From assembly GCF_014203395.1 (NCBI RefSeq), contig NZ_JACHIW010000002.1, forward strand, positions 1,240,001 to 1,304,000: a DNA stretch of 64,000 nt, written 5' to 3'. Made by a program: the position numbers and the translations under genes. Under the pieces are notes generated by a model, which made no database searches, was not told the origin of the DNA, and saw only the letters and a program-made list of their open reading frames with translations. The DNA comes from Saccharopolyspora phatthalungensis (GTDB lineage: Bacteria; Actinomycetota; Actinomycetes; Mycobacteriales; Pseudonocardiaceae). This document shows positions 48,929 to 61,300 of this stretch, one piece after another (the first letter of the stretch is position 1; each line of letters begins with the position of its first letter).

Positions 48929-49930
48929 TCAGTAGGTGACGTCGATGTTGGTTAGGCCCTTGCCCGCATTGCGGACCTCGTTGTCTCGGTAGACCACGTT
49001 CGGTGCCGACCGGCATTCGCGCTGGTTCGTCACCTTGATCGCATAACCTTCGGCGCCGCCGAGGTCGGCGTTGTTGGCGCGAAATTGGTTCCCGCAACCG
49101 AATCCGTCCACGACGGTGTGCGTCTGGTAACCGTCGACCAGTGCGCCGTCGCCACCGAAGGTGCCGGTGTTGCCTTCGACCAGATAGCCGTTGCCTTTGG
49201 CATCCAGCCAGGAATCCGCGGAGTTCTCCCCCGCGATCCCCTGCCCGTCGAAGGTATTGCCCCTGACGAGGCCACCCTCGGTGCCTTCCTTGATGTCGAT
49301 GTGTTCGGCGGCCACGTTCGGCCCCAGCTTGTTGTTCAGCGCCTGATTGCGGTCGCTGCGGTCCGGGCCACCGTTCTCCCCGTACTGGTCCCAGTTGCTC
49401 TTCGCCGAGCCGAAGTAAATGGCCTCGCCGTACTGCGGCTTTACCAGGCCGATGTGGTGAATCCGGGATTCCTGGATCAGGTTGTCCGAACTGGAGGTCC
49501 GAAAGTGCACGGCTTCCTCGGCGATCTGGGACACTTCGACATTGTCGATGACGACGTGCTGGGAACGGTCGAGGACAATGCCCTTCTTGGCATTGCTGAC
49601 CGAGAACCCGGTCAGCTTCCAGTGTTCCGCGCCGTCCAGATGCAGTCCGTAGCCGCTGCCGTTGGAAAGAACCGCCGCTAACGGTCCCATGAGCGTGATA
49701 GGCGCTTCGGCGGTGCCTTTCGCGGTCGCCACGAAGCTCCCGTCGTAGTTGCCGGGCGCCAGCCGGATCGTGTCGCCGGGTTTGGCGGCACCTAGCGCGG
49801 CACGGAGTTCAGCCGCGGACCCGACCGGAATCATGCCCGGGTCGGCGCTAGCCGCCTTGGTGGCGCCGGCAGCCAGGCCGAGAGCGACGCCCATCGAGAC
49901 CAGGACCGCGCTGCGGAACTTGGAGACCAT
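48929..49930 (-). CDS. secreted right-handed parallel beta-helix protein (pectate-lyase-like fold)
   Basis: This 333-aa protein has a Sec signal peptide (KFRSAVLVSMGVALGLAAGA, cleaved near ASADP) and then repeating beta-strand turns rich in N, G and I/V, for example LDGAEHWKLTGFSVSNAKKG and SDNLIQESRIHHIG. This is the parallel beta-helix pattern of pectate lyases and related surface or carbohydrate-active proteins. Catalytic residues cannot be assigned by eye. The ATG has GGAGGACA upstream. It lies 210 bases upstream of the kinase on the same strand, possibly cotranscribed. Confidence 0.85.
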   Translation of the reverse strand: MVSKFRSAVLVSMGVALGLAAGATKAASADPGMIPVGSAAELRAALGAAKPGDTIRLAPGNYDGSFVATAKGTAEAPITLMGPLAAVLSNGSGYGLHLDGAEHWKLTGFSVSNAKKGIVLDRSQHVVIDNVEVSQIAEEAVHFRTSSSDNLIQESRIHHIGLVKPQYGEAIYFGSAKSNWDQYGENGGPDRSDRNQALNNKLGPNVAAEHIDIKEGTEGGLVRGNTFDGQGIAGENSADSWLDAKGNGYLVEGNTGTFGGDGALVDGYQTHTVVDGFGCGNQFRANNADLGGAEGYAIKVTNQRECRSAPNVVYRDNEVRNAGKGLTNIDVTY

Positions 49931-50332
49931 GACGTATGTCCTCCGCCGGGTCGGAAGAATCGGGTATTCGCGAATCGCCAGCAACGATATCCACAACATT
50001 CGGGAGGGGTCCCGAAAGCCATACTGTAATACCCCATGACTCCCGTCAGGCGCACACGCGATGGACGAAGCCCAACAGGTTCACCCGAAAAGATCAACAC
50101 AAAACGCCCCAGCGGTTCGCCCCATCTTCAACTGCGGCACCACCAAACGTTAAGGCATCCCCTTATTAACAGATCGAGAAAAACCAGGGCGCCCAATGCC
50201 CTTTGGCATATTCCCTCGATTGGTCTGGTAAAGTCACGCAACCATCCTTAGTGGACTTATTGGTCGACTGCCGGGCGCCCCGCCGCCCGGCAGGCAGTGC
50301 GCTCCTGACCTGCTCAGCCTCCGTGGCCGCCC
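49931..50332. other. intergenic region between the alcohol dehydrogenase and beta-helix genes
   Basis: This 400-base stretch holds the terminator-like hairpin at 50268-50293 and presumably the beta-helix gene promoter. The segment 50090-50250 is AT-richer than its surroundings. I see no supported ORF. Confidence 0.5.
50268..50293 (-). terminator. hairpin after the alcohol dehydrogenase gene
   Basis: CTGCCGGGCG (50268-50277) pairs perfectly with CGCCCGGCAG (50284-50293) around six bases, 40 bases past the dehydrogenase stop. No U-run. Confidence 0.55.
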
Positions 50333-51382
50333 TCACGCGCCGATCGTGGCGGTGTCGATCACGAAGCGGTACCGCACGTCGCTGTCGGCGACACGCTGGT
50401 AGGCCGCGTTGACTTGGTCGGCGGCGATGAGCTCGATCTCCGCACCGATACCGTGCTGCGCGCAGAAGTCCAGCATCTCCTGGGTCTCCGCGATCCCGCC
50501 GATCATCGACCCGGCCAGGACCTTGTTGCCGCCCAGCAGCGAGAACGCGTTGTACGACAGCGGCTCACCGGGAGCGCCGACGTTGACCATCGCGCCGCCG
50601 ACTCGCAGCAGCCCGAGGTAGGCGTCGACCGGGAGCTTCGCCGAGACCGTGTTGAGGATCAGGTCGAAACGCCCCTTTAACGCTTCGAAGGTCGACTCGT
50701 CGCCGGTCGCGAAGTAGTCCTTCCCGCCGAGCTTCAGGCCGTCCTCCTGCTTCTTCAGGCTCTGGCTGAGCACCGTCACCTCGGCCCCCATCGCGGCGGC
50801 CAGCTTGACCGCCATGTGCCCGAGCCCACCGAGCCCGACAACCGCGACCTTCTTGCCCGGACCCGCGCCCCACTGGCGCAGCGGCGAGTAGGTGGTGATG
50901 CCGGCGCAGAGCAGCGGCGCGGCGACATCCAGCTCGATGCCCTCCGGGATCCGGCACACGAAGGCGTCCTTCACCACGATCTGCTGGCTATAGCCACCGT
51001 AGGTGTTCTCGCCGTCGAACCCGACGCCGTTGTAGGTCGGGACATTGCCCTGGACGCAGAACTGCTCGGTGCCGGCCCGGCAGTACTCGCACTCACCGCA
51101 GGAGTCGACCATGCAGCCGACCCCGACCCGGTCTCCGACCTGGTAGTTCGTCACGGCCGAGCCGACCTCGGCGACCACGCCGGCGATCTCGTGCCCGGGA
51201 ACCATCGGGAAGATCGCCATGCCCCAGTCCTCGTTGGCCTGGTGGATGTCGCTGTGGCAGATGCCGGCGTAAGCGATGTCGATCAGCACGTCGTCCGGCC
51301 GCAGGTCACGTCGCGCGATCGTCGTCCGTACCAGGGGTGCGCCCGGCGACGGAACGGCGATAGCGTGCGTGGTCGTGTTCAT
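50333..51382 (-). CDS. zinc-dependent NAD(P) alcohol dehydrogenase (cinnamyl-alcohol/YahK type)
   Basis: This 349-aa medium-chain dehydrogenase interconverts aldehydes and alcohols. Catalytic zinc ligands are in GICHSD and PGHE. The structural zinc lobe is [18 protein letters not shown] with a further Cys in EQFC. The Rossmann loop is GLGGLG. The ATG has GGAGGG upstream. It is divergent from the TetR gene across a short region with palindromes, so it is probably TetR-regulated and may detoxify aldehydes. Confidence 0.93.
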   Translation of the reverse strand: MNTTTHAIAVPSPGAPLVRTTIARRDLRPDDVLIDIAYAGICHSDIHQANEDWGMAIFPMVPGHEIAGVVAEVGSAVTNYQVGDRVGVGCMVDSCGECEYCRAGTEQFCVQGNVPTYNGVGFDGENTYGGYSQQIVVKDAFVCRIPEGIELDVAAPLLCAGITTYSPLRQWGAGPGKKVAVVGLGGLGHMAVKLAAAMGAEVTVLSQSLKKQEDGLKLGGKDYFATGDESTFEALKGRFDLILNTVSAKLPVDAYLGLLRVGGAMVNVGAPGEPLSYNAFSLLGGNKVLAGSMIGGIAETQEMLDFCAQHGIGAEIELIAADQVNAAYQRVADSDVRYRFVIDTATIGA

Positions 51383-51419
51383 GAACCCTCCAAGGAACGG
51401 CTGTGCGGCAGGTCCCGTT

Positions 51420-51435
51420 GTAAGAACCCTCTTAC
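51420..51435. promoter_or_regulatory. candidate TetR operator between the dehydrogenase and regulator genes
   Basis: GTAAGA (51420-51425) and TCTTAC (51430-51435) form an inverted repeat with a four-base centre. A second perfect palindrome, CAGAGCTCTG, lies at 51449-51458. Both sit between the divergent genes, where a TetR repressor would control both. Confidence 0.55.
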
Positions 51436-51490
51436 ATCAGCGACGTGACAGAGCTCTGACATATTCCGAGTGAAAGATGTGATCCACGAC

Positions 51491-52096
51491 ATGGGCGGTA
51501 AGTACCACCACGGGGACCTCCGCACCGAGCTTGTGCGCGTCTCGCTCGACCTGATCGCCGAACGAGGCCTGGCCGGCTTCTCGGTCGCCGAGGTGGCACG
51601 GCGGGCCAAGGTCAGCGCCGCCGCGCCGTACCGGCATTTCCCCGAGCGGGAGAGCTTGCTCGCGGCCGTCGCGGCAACGGTCGCCTGCCAACTCGCGGAG
51701 CGGGTGCGGGTCGCAATGGAGAGCCACGACGATCCCGTGGACGCCCTTGCCGCCGCAGCCGGTGCTTACACCGAGTACTTGATCGAGCGGCGCGCGGGCA
51801 TGAACGTCATCTATGCGGACGGCCTACAGGGCCCCAAGCACGCCGAACTGCATGAGCAGACGCGACGGCTGACCGATCAGTTCCTGATGCCGTGCCTGGC
51901 CGTATCCGACGGACCACGGGAAGCGCTCGAACTGATGGAGCAACTGTTCACCCAAGCCCACGGTTACGGCATGTTCTGGCTCGACGGCGTCTTCACCAAG
52001 CAGGGCTACTCCCCCGAACTCGTCGTGCGCAAGTCCAAGATGGCCGCACGCATCGCCATCGCAGGCCACCGGCACCCCCCTGGCGCGGGCGATTAA
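51491..52096 (+). CDS. TetR/AcrR-family transcription regulator
   Basis: This 201-aa repressor has the usual N-terminal HTH (KYHHGDLRTELVRVSLDLIAERG, then FSVAEVARRAKVSAAAPYRHFPERESLLAAVAA) and a helical ligand domain. I start at MGGKYHHG; GTG codons at 51470 and 51479 are in frame and cannot be excluded. It is divergent from the alcohol dehydrogenase, its likely target. Confidence 0.88.
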   Translation: MGGKYHHGDLRTELVRVSLDLIAERGLAGFSVAEVARRAKVSAAAPYRHFPERESLLAAVAATVACQLAERVRVAMESHDDPVDALAAAAGAYTEYLIERRAGMNVIYADGLQGPKHAELHEQTRRLTDQFLMPCLAVSDGPREALELMEQLFTQAHGYGMFWLDGVFTKQGYSPELVVRKSKMAARIAIAGHRHPPGAGD

Positions 52097-52345
52097 CGCC
52101 CTTGGCCGATCAGGGCACGCCGGTCGCGCAAGAGCCGCCAATTTTAGGCGAAATTGGAAACCACCACCGCCGACCACCAGAAGAACAGACACGAGAGCCC
52201 TTTTTCTCTAATTCTTAATGGCTGAACGTGCATAGTTGTTGCACGCGCGAGGCGCGCGGTTTAGGGCGGGGACCTGGCTGGCACATACTACGGTGCGTTG
52301 ATCGTTTCGTCCTAGTACGAGTGTGAGCCGAGTGGGTGTTGTTGC

Positions 52346-55300
52346 GTGTCGCTGCTGGTGCCAGAGGAGGTGAGGCGGCTATTTCAGGTATTAACCGGTG
52401 AGGACATGACGGATGCGGACGAGGATGCGTTATTCGCGGTGGCGGCGGCGTTGGAGTCGGGTGCGGTGGCGGTAGGGGCATTGGGGCCGGCGGTGGGGGA
52501 TGTGGTGGGGCGGGTGCGGGGCGGGTTTTCGGGCAAGGCGGCGGACCGATTCGCCCAGCGGTTAGAGGCGTTTGGTCCGGTTTTGGAGTCGGGTGGTGTG
52601 GGTGTGCGGGAGTTGGCTGGGTTTGTGCGGAATCTGGCGTTGCAGGTGCAGTATTTGAAGTTCGTGACGGTGGGGGGTTTGCTGCTGCTGGTGGCCGAGA
52701 TCGCCTGGGCGGTGGCGATGGCGGGGCCTACTGGTGGGGCGAGTATGGCGTGGTTGGCGGCGCGGTTCGCGGTGATGCGGTTGCTGCTGACCCGGTGGTG
52801 GGGCCAGTTGTTCATGCGTTTGGCGATGAGCCAGGTGGTGGGGGTGGGGTTGCAGGTGGTGATGGATGCGGGGGCGCAAGGGTTGCAGTTCGCGTTGGGG
52901 ACGCGGAAGAAGTGGGATGCGGCGATGTCGGAGATGGCGGTGGGGGTCGGCTCGTTCAGCGGGCTGCTGGCGGTGCCGCTCTCGGCGCTGGGCAATGTGG
53001 TGGGCAACGCGATCGCCAAGGTGTTGGTGCGGGGTCTGGGCGACAAGATCGATGCTGAGGTGTTGGCGGCGGCGGCGCGGCAGGTGGCCGAGGAGCATGC
53101 GGAGCAGTACCCGGTGGCTTCGATGGCGAGATTCGCCGATGTCGTGGCCAAGAACCTAGAGGGTTACACCGGCATGTCGGTGCGGGCGATGTGGGTGGCC
53201 CGCTTCGGCCACGGCCTGGGCGAATCCCTGGAAGAGGGCCTGACCGAAATGCTCGGCGAGGCCGGCTATGGCGCGATCAGTGGTCAGGGGGCGCAGTGGA
53301 ATCCGTTCTCGTTCACCGCCGGGGTGTCGGAGGCGATCGGTTCGGGTATCGGGAATCTGGCGGGCCTGGCGATGCGCGGCCAGTTGATCCCGGCGGGCCG
53401 GGCCCGGGACAACGCCAACGGGACCGAGGCTTCCAACACCGACACCGACGCGTCAGAGGAATTGACGACCGATTCCGGGTCGCAGACGGGCAAGGGATCG
53501 CAGCCGGGCGAGAAACCCAGCTTTGTGGAGCCCCTTAACGACAAGCCCGGCTCCCCGAAGGACAAGTCCAATGTGGATTCCGGTGTGCCGGAACCCGAGC
53601 CGGGTGTTCCGGTCACCTCGACTGTCCTGCCCGCCGGTTCCGCCGGGATTGCCTCGCCTGGCGAACCGGGCCGCGTGGGTACGGGTGCCGTGGTGGGTGA
53701 CAGACCGGGCACCCCTCCGCCGCCCTACAGCCCGCCGCAAAGCGAGGACCATGCCCGCGTCCACGCACCGGAGTCCGGCGACGCGACCAGTGTGGGTGAC
53801 ACCCCTACCGGCACACCGCCACCGGGCTACAGTCAGGCCGCCGATGCTCTTCGCGCCAGCCCAGAATCCTCTGGCGTGGATAGTCCCGACGATTCGATGG
53901 GACATCCGGAGCTGTCTGCGCCGCCGGTTCGTGGGTCGGTGAACCAGGACGGCCCGTTGGTTCCCGATGCCCGGGTGACGGCCGGGGAAACCCGTGTCGA
54001 TGCGCCGCTTGACGACCACACCACGCCCGGACAGTCCTCTATGGACAATAGAGGTAATGGCCGGGGCGGCCCGCTGGGCTCCGATGGCGGGGTCACCACG
54101 GCAGGATCCCGCGTCAGCGCACCCCCGGTGCACGACCCAGTCGGTGCCACCCACGCGAACTCCGGCACATCTGACACGGGCAATCTGGGTGTGCCAGTTG
54201 AACACACGGTGTCTGTTGTGGACAGAATAAGCACTGCGGTGGACGATGCGCGCGCGGTCGAGCCCGCAACAGGCAAGCCCGGCTCCCCGGCGGACACGCC
54301 CGTGACAGACGCCACCCAGGCTCCCGGGGCGTCTTCCGGCGGCCCGGCGCCGGAAACGACGCCGCCTGCTGCGGCCGGGGAGGGCGCTGCCACCGAGGGC
54401 GGGGTGGCGGTGCCCGGCCAGGTGCCCGCGCGGGGCGATGGCACCGCTACCGGTGCGGCCGCGGGAACGGGGCCGGACGCGGGAAATACCGACGCCGCCC
54501 GCGGTGCTAAACCGCCATCCCCAGGCACGGTGTCCCCGGGCGCGGTGTCCCCGGGCGCGGTGTCCCCAGGCACGGTGTCCCCAGGCACGGTGTCCTCGGG
54601 TGGCCGGGTGCCGGGTGCGGGGCCGGTGGGATTGCCCGCCGATGCGGTGCGCGTGCCGGTGCCTGCGGAGGCGGTCTCCAGCGGCGGGGTTGCCGAGTTC
54701 CTACGCGCCCGGGTCGACGATGCCGGTACCGGACCGGTGGTGCTGGCCTCCGGAGACGATGCGGGCTCTGATGTAGTGGTCTCGCCGAATCAGGCCGCGG
54801 ACGTGGCGCGCAGCCTGGGACGTGACATCGTCGCGCTGGTACCGGGACGCGGCCGGCGTGGCCCCCGGTGGATGCGGTTCGACGCAGAAGGCGCACGCCC
54901 CCGCCCGCTAAGCCCGCCGGGACCGATCCTGGCACCGCAACAGACCAGTCCAGGACGCCAGGAACTCGGTGCCGCGACCGACTCCGCCACCACCGTCCCG
55001 ACCAGCCCGGCAGCGCAAGCGCGCCGCGCCAGCGACACCGAGCCCCACACCGCCTCCAGCCCGGCAAGAATGTCCGGACAGGACACCGCGTGGGCTCGCC
55101 AAACGCTAGCCGAGAGTGCCAGAACCCAGCCCACACCACGGGAACGGCAGCCGGAGGCGCGTCATGCCGGGCAGCCTTCCACCGGCACGTCACCCGCCGA
55201 GGGGGCAAGGGGCGTTTCTGCTGCTGTCGCGGTGAATTCGGCGGCGACAGACCATTGGCGTGATGTGACGGAGATCGGGCGCGGGACACGGCAGGGGGTG

Positions 55301-58300
55301 CGCTCGGCAGGCGACCGCCCCAGGCTCGAACCACTGCTGTTCCAGGGCCCCCGCGATTCCGGCGACCTCATCGAACGCGCCGCACGGTTGGCGCCCCACC
55401 TGCTCGACACCCAGATCGTCGGCGTCCACGTGACCAGGGACGGGCGCGCGGTCCTGGCAGACGGCAGCCTGCTCGAACCCGAAGGCTTCGCCGCACACGT
55501 CCAGCACGACCGGCGTTTCGTGCCGGGACCGGACATCGCCCTGCTGGGATGCGCCGCCTACCAACGCCCCCGCCCGGACACACCGTCCTTCGCCGAACGG
55601 TTCACCCGCGCCCTGGGCGAGCGCGCCTGGGTCACCGACACCGAGGTATTCCAGACCACCGACGGCGCGGTACACGCCACCGAGACCGTCATCACCGGCG
55701 ATGGCCGGATGCTGCCGATGTTCCCCGACGGCCAGGGAACCGGCCACTGGTCCCTGCTCGACCCCGACGGGCACGAGGTCCTCTCACGTCGCGGCCCGGA
55801 ACTACGGGCCGCACTGACCGGCACGACCCCTCCGCGCTACACCGACCAAACCCGCCCCGAACCCGTGATCAAGTGGTCAGACAACGGCGACGAGTTGTTG
55901 CGTGGGTGGTGGGCCGCGCGTGCGGATGGTGCGTCGTCTGCTGGACAGCAGTTGTCCGATGCGGATGTGCGCGAGCTGGCTGATGCGGTGGAACTGCGCT
56001 ACCGGGATGGCGTGGATCGGCGGCCGGGCAAACGCGGCTGGGAGCGGTTGCGGGGCAGGCTTGTCCACGTCCTTGAGCTGACCGAGGAACTGGGCGGACA
56101 ACCCACAATCGCCAACGTGCGGGATATCCGCCTGATAGCCGACTGGATCCGGGACACCGGCCGGATGCCGGGGCCCACGGTGACCGCCGCCGACGTCCAC
56201 AACGCCGTGCAGGAACTGACCGAAACCACCACGAACGCCCGCCCGCACGAACTGCGCTACCTGGCCGATGTCCTGCGGCAGGTGGAACAGGAAGGCCAGC
56301 AGCGGGCGACCGTGCCCGAACTGCGCGCGCAGTGGCGGCATGGAGCCACGCAGGCCGTGACACTGCGGATGGGCGCCGAGGCCGAGAACACCGTGGCCTA
56401 CGCGGCCAGCATGGCTTCATCGCGGTGGTGGCGAAATTTCCACGGCGGCAGAATAAACCTTGACCAGCTCCGGCAGGAAATGGGAATCACCCCAGACCGC
56501 GAACCGGTCATCGTCGTGGTCGAGGCCCGACGACGCACGGCCGGTGCCGAAAAGTCCTTCCTGATCAGCGACGAGATCCGCGGCACGACCGCGCGCCTGG
56601 ACACCCCACGGGAGCTGGGACAACGCGTGGCCGGAACCGCGCAATACCAGCGAATCGCCACCAGCAACCCGGACGGCCCGCTCGTCCTGGTGGTCACGGG
56701 CGGCAACGCCGCACTCGGCCCACACCTCAGCCGCGACAATCTCGCCCAGGGATTCGCCGACGGACTCGGAGACAGCAGCCGGCAGGTCCTGCTTGCCGAG
56801 GGCTACATCTCACACGATCCCGCCGGGCTCGGGTTGATCGCCGTTGGCCCACGAACCGATGTTCGGCAACGCGCCGGGCTGGTGCTGCCCTCGGGCGTGC
56901 AGCCCAGCGTACTGGCCCTACGGATGGGTTCCACGCGATGGAACGCCATCGCCTACCCCATTGACGCCACGAACAGGGATTTCCTCCAGTACAGCTCGGA
57001 TTCGGCACCGGTGTCTGGTGACGCTGCTTTGACGATCTCCGTGTCGGCACAGACCACACCGCAGGGCGGATTCATCGTCGCGGACCGGAACACATGGCAA
57101 ACACAGCACGTCAGCCCACGCGAATTCGCTCAGCACGCGATCGAGGACGCTCGCTCCCACGCGATCACCTACCCAGACGACGAACGCCCCATCGTCGTCC
57201 ACACATACGCCGGGACGCGTGAGCAAGCGCTGCCAGAGCACGCCCAACAGGAGCTGGCCAAGAGCTTGCGCGAGGCAGGACATCGCGGGCCGGTTCACGT
57301 GACGGCATGGGACAGTGCAACGGAAAGCATCTACCCCATTGCCGTGGTTCCGTGGTCGCCGCGAGTGCGGCTGACGATACGGACGGGTTCAAGGGTATTC
57401 GACGCGGTGGCATATCCGCGCAACAGCGATGAGGAGGCCACCTGGAGGCGCTGGGCGGAGTCGGGGCCTGACCTGGACTGGTTGCCAGCGCAAGTGCGGG
57501 ATGAATCACCGATTCTCGTGCTGGCCCGCCCGGAGCCTGATGGAACTTTCACCTACGCCGACCCAGAAGCCCTGACAACGCAGGACGAGCTTCTGAGCGC
57601 GGGAGCATTCGGCCGGGAAGTGGCCGCGGCAGTGGGCGAGATAGCAGCCTCGAATCCCAGCAGGGCCATCGCCGTATTCGCCGTGCGGCCCCATGGCGGG
57701 GTGGCCTTGGGCAAGCACGCAAGCCAGCAACTCGCGAACGGGATACGCCGGCATGGCCACGAAGGACCGGTTTATCTCGCTACCGCTGTGCAGCGCGGTT
57801 ACGGCGGCACCATCCGGCTATGGATTCAGGATGTCGCGCTGGTCGGCGGAGGTCCGCGCGAGGCCGAACTGTCGGTGCTGAGCCTGACTTCCACAACCAA
57901 TCCGTGGGAGCGTCTGCTGGCGGCCGGTGGAACCTCGGCGGATGTGGACTGGTGGAAGCGGTGGTCGTCGGGTAGTTTCCGGACGGGTGACCTCGCCGGG
58001 TTCGCGCTGGGGCCACTGAACCCGACGGTCGTGCTCGCGCGGTTGTCAGGTGAAGAGTTCGTCACACCGTCGGGCACCCTGTCAGCCTTCGAATTCGGTC
58101 GCCAGCTGGCGCTCAGCGAGCCATATCAGGAGAGCCCGACGGCTCAAAGCTCTTCTCGGCGGTGGGGGCTGGTGTCCGGCAACCCTTCTCCTCAAAGCCC
58201 GACCGCTGGAAGCTCTTCTCTGCTGTTGGCGACGGTGGGAGCCGAGACCGGGCTCAGCGAGCGCGCCGCGCATGAGTTCGCCCGCGGCGTGCGCAGCACC

Positions 58301-61300
58301 GACCCGGATCGCACGATCTTCGTTACCGACCAGGACTTCCGGCTGCAGCACCTCTGGCGCGACACACTTGTCCTGCCCATCAGCATGCAGACGCCCCCGC
58401 GGTTGGTGCCGCTGCCGAACTGGTCCCCGGTCGCCGCGCTGAGCGGACCCGCAGACGACCACTTCGGTCCGGTGGTGACGTATTCGCCCTACAAAGGACA
58501 GCGGTGGCCGCAGCGCGCCCTGGACACCGGCTGGATCGCCTCGGAGGTCGGCCACAGCAGGCCATTCGTCGTGGTGGCAAGGCCGGTGGGCGGACGCTTC
58601 CACGTGCTCGATCCGCAAACCGGGAAGAGGAGGGCTCTAGGGCCCTTGGACTTCGGAACGATCGTGACCAGAAACGCGGCGTTCCAGCAGTCCGTCAGCG
58701 ACGATCAGACCCGCCCGGTCGTGGTCATGCTCGAAAAATGGCCGTCCGGCTTGACCGAGCAGGACGCGCGATCGCTGGCCACCGGCTTGCGCAGCGACGG
58801 CGTCCAACGACCCGTCTTTCTCTCGATGGGCGAGCTCACCAACGGGCGGTCGCACGCCCTGATCGAGGCACCATCAGCGCAGTCGGCACGGCTCACTCAC
58901 CCCGCCAGTGCCATCCAGGCGCAGCGGCCGACGCTCATCTCCTACCTGCACGGGAGCCATGCCAAGGTCGGCGCACAACTGCGTTCCTACGGGCTTTCCC
59001 GACTGCTGACCGAATTGGGGTACCGCAGCCCTCAGCAGCCGGTCGTCCTCCTCGTAGGCAGGGAGTCCAGCGGGTTCACCACCCCAGACGGGGAAAGAGT
59101 CTTCGATTCAACCTTGGGCGCTTTGCTGCGGCGAGACCCGGACTACCTCAACGCGATCCGCGGTGACTGGCGGCGACCGCTCGTGATCCTCCCGGTAGGA
59201 GGACAGAACGTCCCCGACGCCAGCACTCAGAACCTCACCGGCCTCACGGCAGAATTGCTGGGCACCCCGAACGCCGACCGGCCCGTCTACATCGCCGAAC
59301 ACAACATTCGGCCGGACGGGCTCGCGGTCGCCTTTCAGGAGGACAGGGGCGTCGTGGAGTCCGGCCTACGACTGCTGACACCCGACCGAATGCAGCCTCC
59401 CCCGGCGCGCGAATGCTTCGAGTCCCACACCTTGCATGTCGGCGTAGGTCAGGAATCGGCCGTCAACGCCGTGGCCTTCCCCGTGGAAAACGACACCACG
59501 GAGCGCTGGGAAAAATGGGGCTCGTTGGACTACGCCGGGCACGGGCCGGTGCTGCGGCGCGCGATGGAGGAATTGGACCCGGACCCGCTGTTCGTTTTTG
59601 TGCACGTACACAACGAAAACGTATTAGTGCGCAACAACTACGCGCAGCTTGAGGCACCGAATCCGGTTGAACTGGGCACACTCATCCAGGGTTCCCCACA
59701 GTTCCAGCGCGCCGACGGTGGGCACGAGGGCAGCACCATAGTGATCGTGCCGGACTCGGAGGATTCTCGGCCAATTCCCGACTGGTACGCCAGAGCACTC
59801 GCCGAAGGTCTGCGCCGAGTCGGTGGGCCACCGCGACCCGTGTACGTCTACGACGGCTTCTACCACGAGGCCGACGATACCGATATGGTGCTGGACCAGC
59901 TGCGCAGCGTGACACCCGAGCTGCACTGGCGGCAGGCTAGCGACGCGGCGGAGCCCCGGGAGATCCTGCCGCGCTACCAACGGGATTCACCGCCAAGTTA
60001 CGACAACGCCGGAGAGATCGCGTCCGCGATCACGGCGGTCGACCGGCAACGCGCGGCAGCCCTGGCCGATACCACCCGCCCAGCACAGCCCGTTGAAGTC
60101 ACTGAAACCGAGATAGCCGCCGTGCGTCAACGGTGGAGCAAGCAGTTCCACGACGCCGAACGCGCGCTGAGCGCACTTTCCGCCGACTGGGTGGCCGACT
60201 TACAGGCACGAGCCAGCGCAATCCTGAGCAGCGTGTGGCAACGCCCAAGGCAGGGCGATACATCCCCGGCAATGGCCATGCAAGACCTGTGGGACCAAAT
60301 GGCCCAACGGATCGCCTTCCGGCTCTCCCACGACGAGGTGGAGACGGGCGCCTGGGCCGAAGCCGCGGCGATGGTCGCGACCGTTCCGTCCCTGCCCATC
60401 GTGCTGGCAGTGCGGGGGGCCGACGAGTCGATCACTTATCCGACATGGACGAGGTCACCGGGATTCGCGGCGATATCGCCGGACCGGGGCCGACTGCTGG
60501 TCCTGGGCAGCGACCACGTGATCGTGCCCGGCGAATCGGTCACCGAGGCACGGCGATCAGGCGCCGACCTGCTCGCGCGGACCGAAACCGAAGACGGTCC
60601 ACAGTGGATACTGTTCCGGGCCGACGGGCGCGAACCGCTGCCAGTGGAACCACCGGCAGCGGTAACCCGGCTGGCCAACCCGACACCGCTGATGTACTTC
60701 GGACCTGACGATGGTGCCGTGGCGGCCCAGGCCGCGGCGCTGGCGTCGGATATGCCCGGTGTACAGGTCGTGGGAATACACGTGACCCCCCACGGGCGTG
60801 CGCGGTGGCCGGACGGAGAAGCAGGACCGGAGGAATCGGCCGAGCGCGCATTGTGCGACAGACGCTTCGTCGCGGGACTGCCGGTAGCGCTGTTCGGATG
60901 CGGCGCCGGACAACAATCGGGACCGGGTGAGACATCGTTCGCGCAGCGGTTCGCGGCGAGATTGCGCTCTTATGTGTGGACCACGAACGCCAGCGCCGTA
61001 TGGCAAACCAGCGACGGCGCGGTACACGCGACCGACACCATGATCACCGCCGACGGGCGAATGCAGCCGATGTTCGCCAACGGCCAGGGAACCGGCCACT
61101 GGTCACTGCTGGACCCCGACGGGCAGCAAGTCCTCTCACATGGCCCGGAACTACGAGCCGCGCTGACCGGCACGGTCGCACCGCGCTACACCGACCAAGC
61201 CCTCCCCGAGCCGGTGATCAAGTGGGCCGACAACGGCTCTGCCGCGCCCGTTGCCGTGGATGAGGGGGCGCTCGACGAGCTGTTGAGTGGGTGGTGGGCC

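Noticed and set aside
54518..54592. CRISPR array
   Set aside because: The repeats are 15 bases, directly tandem with no spacers, and in frame within a coding linker.
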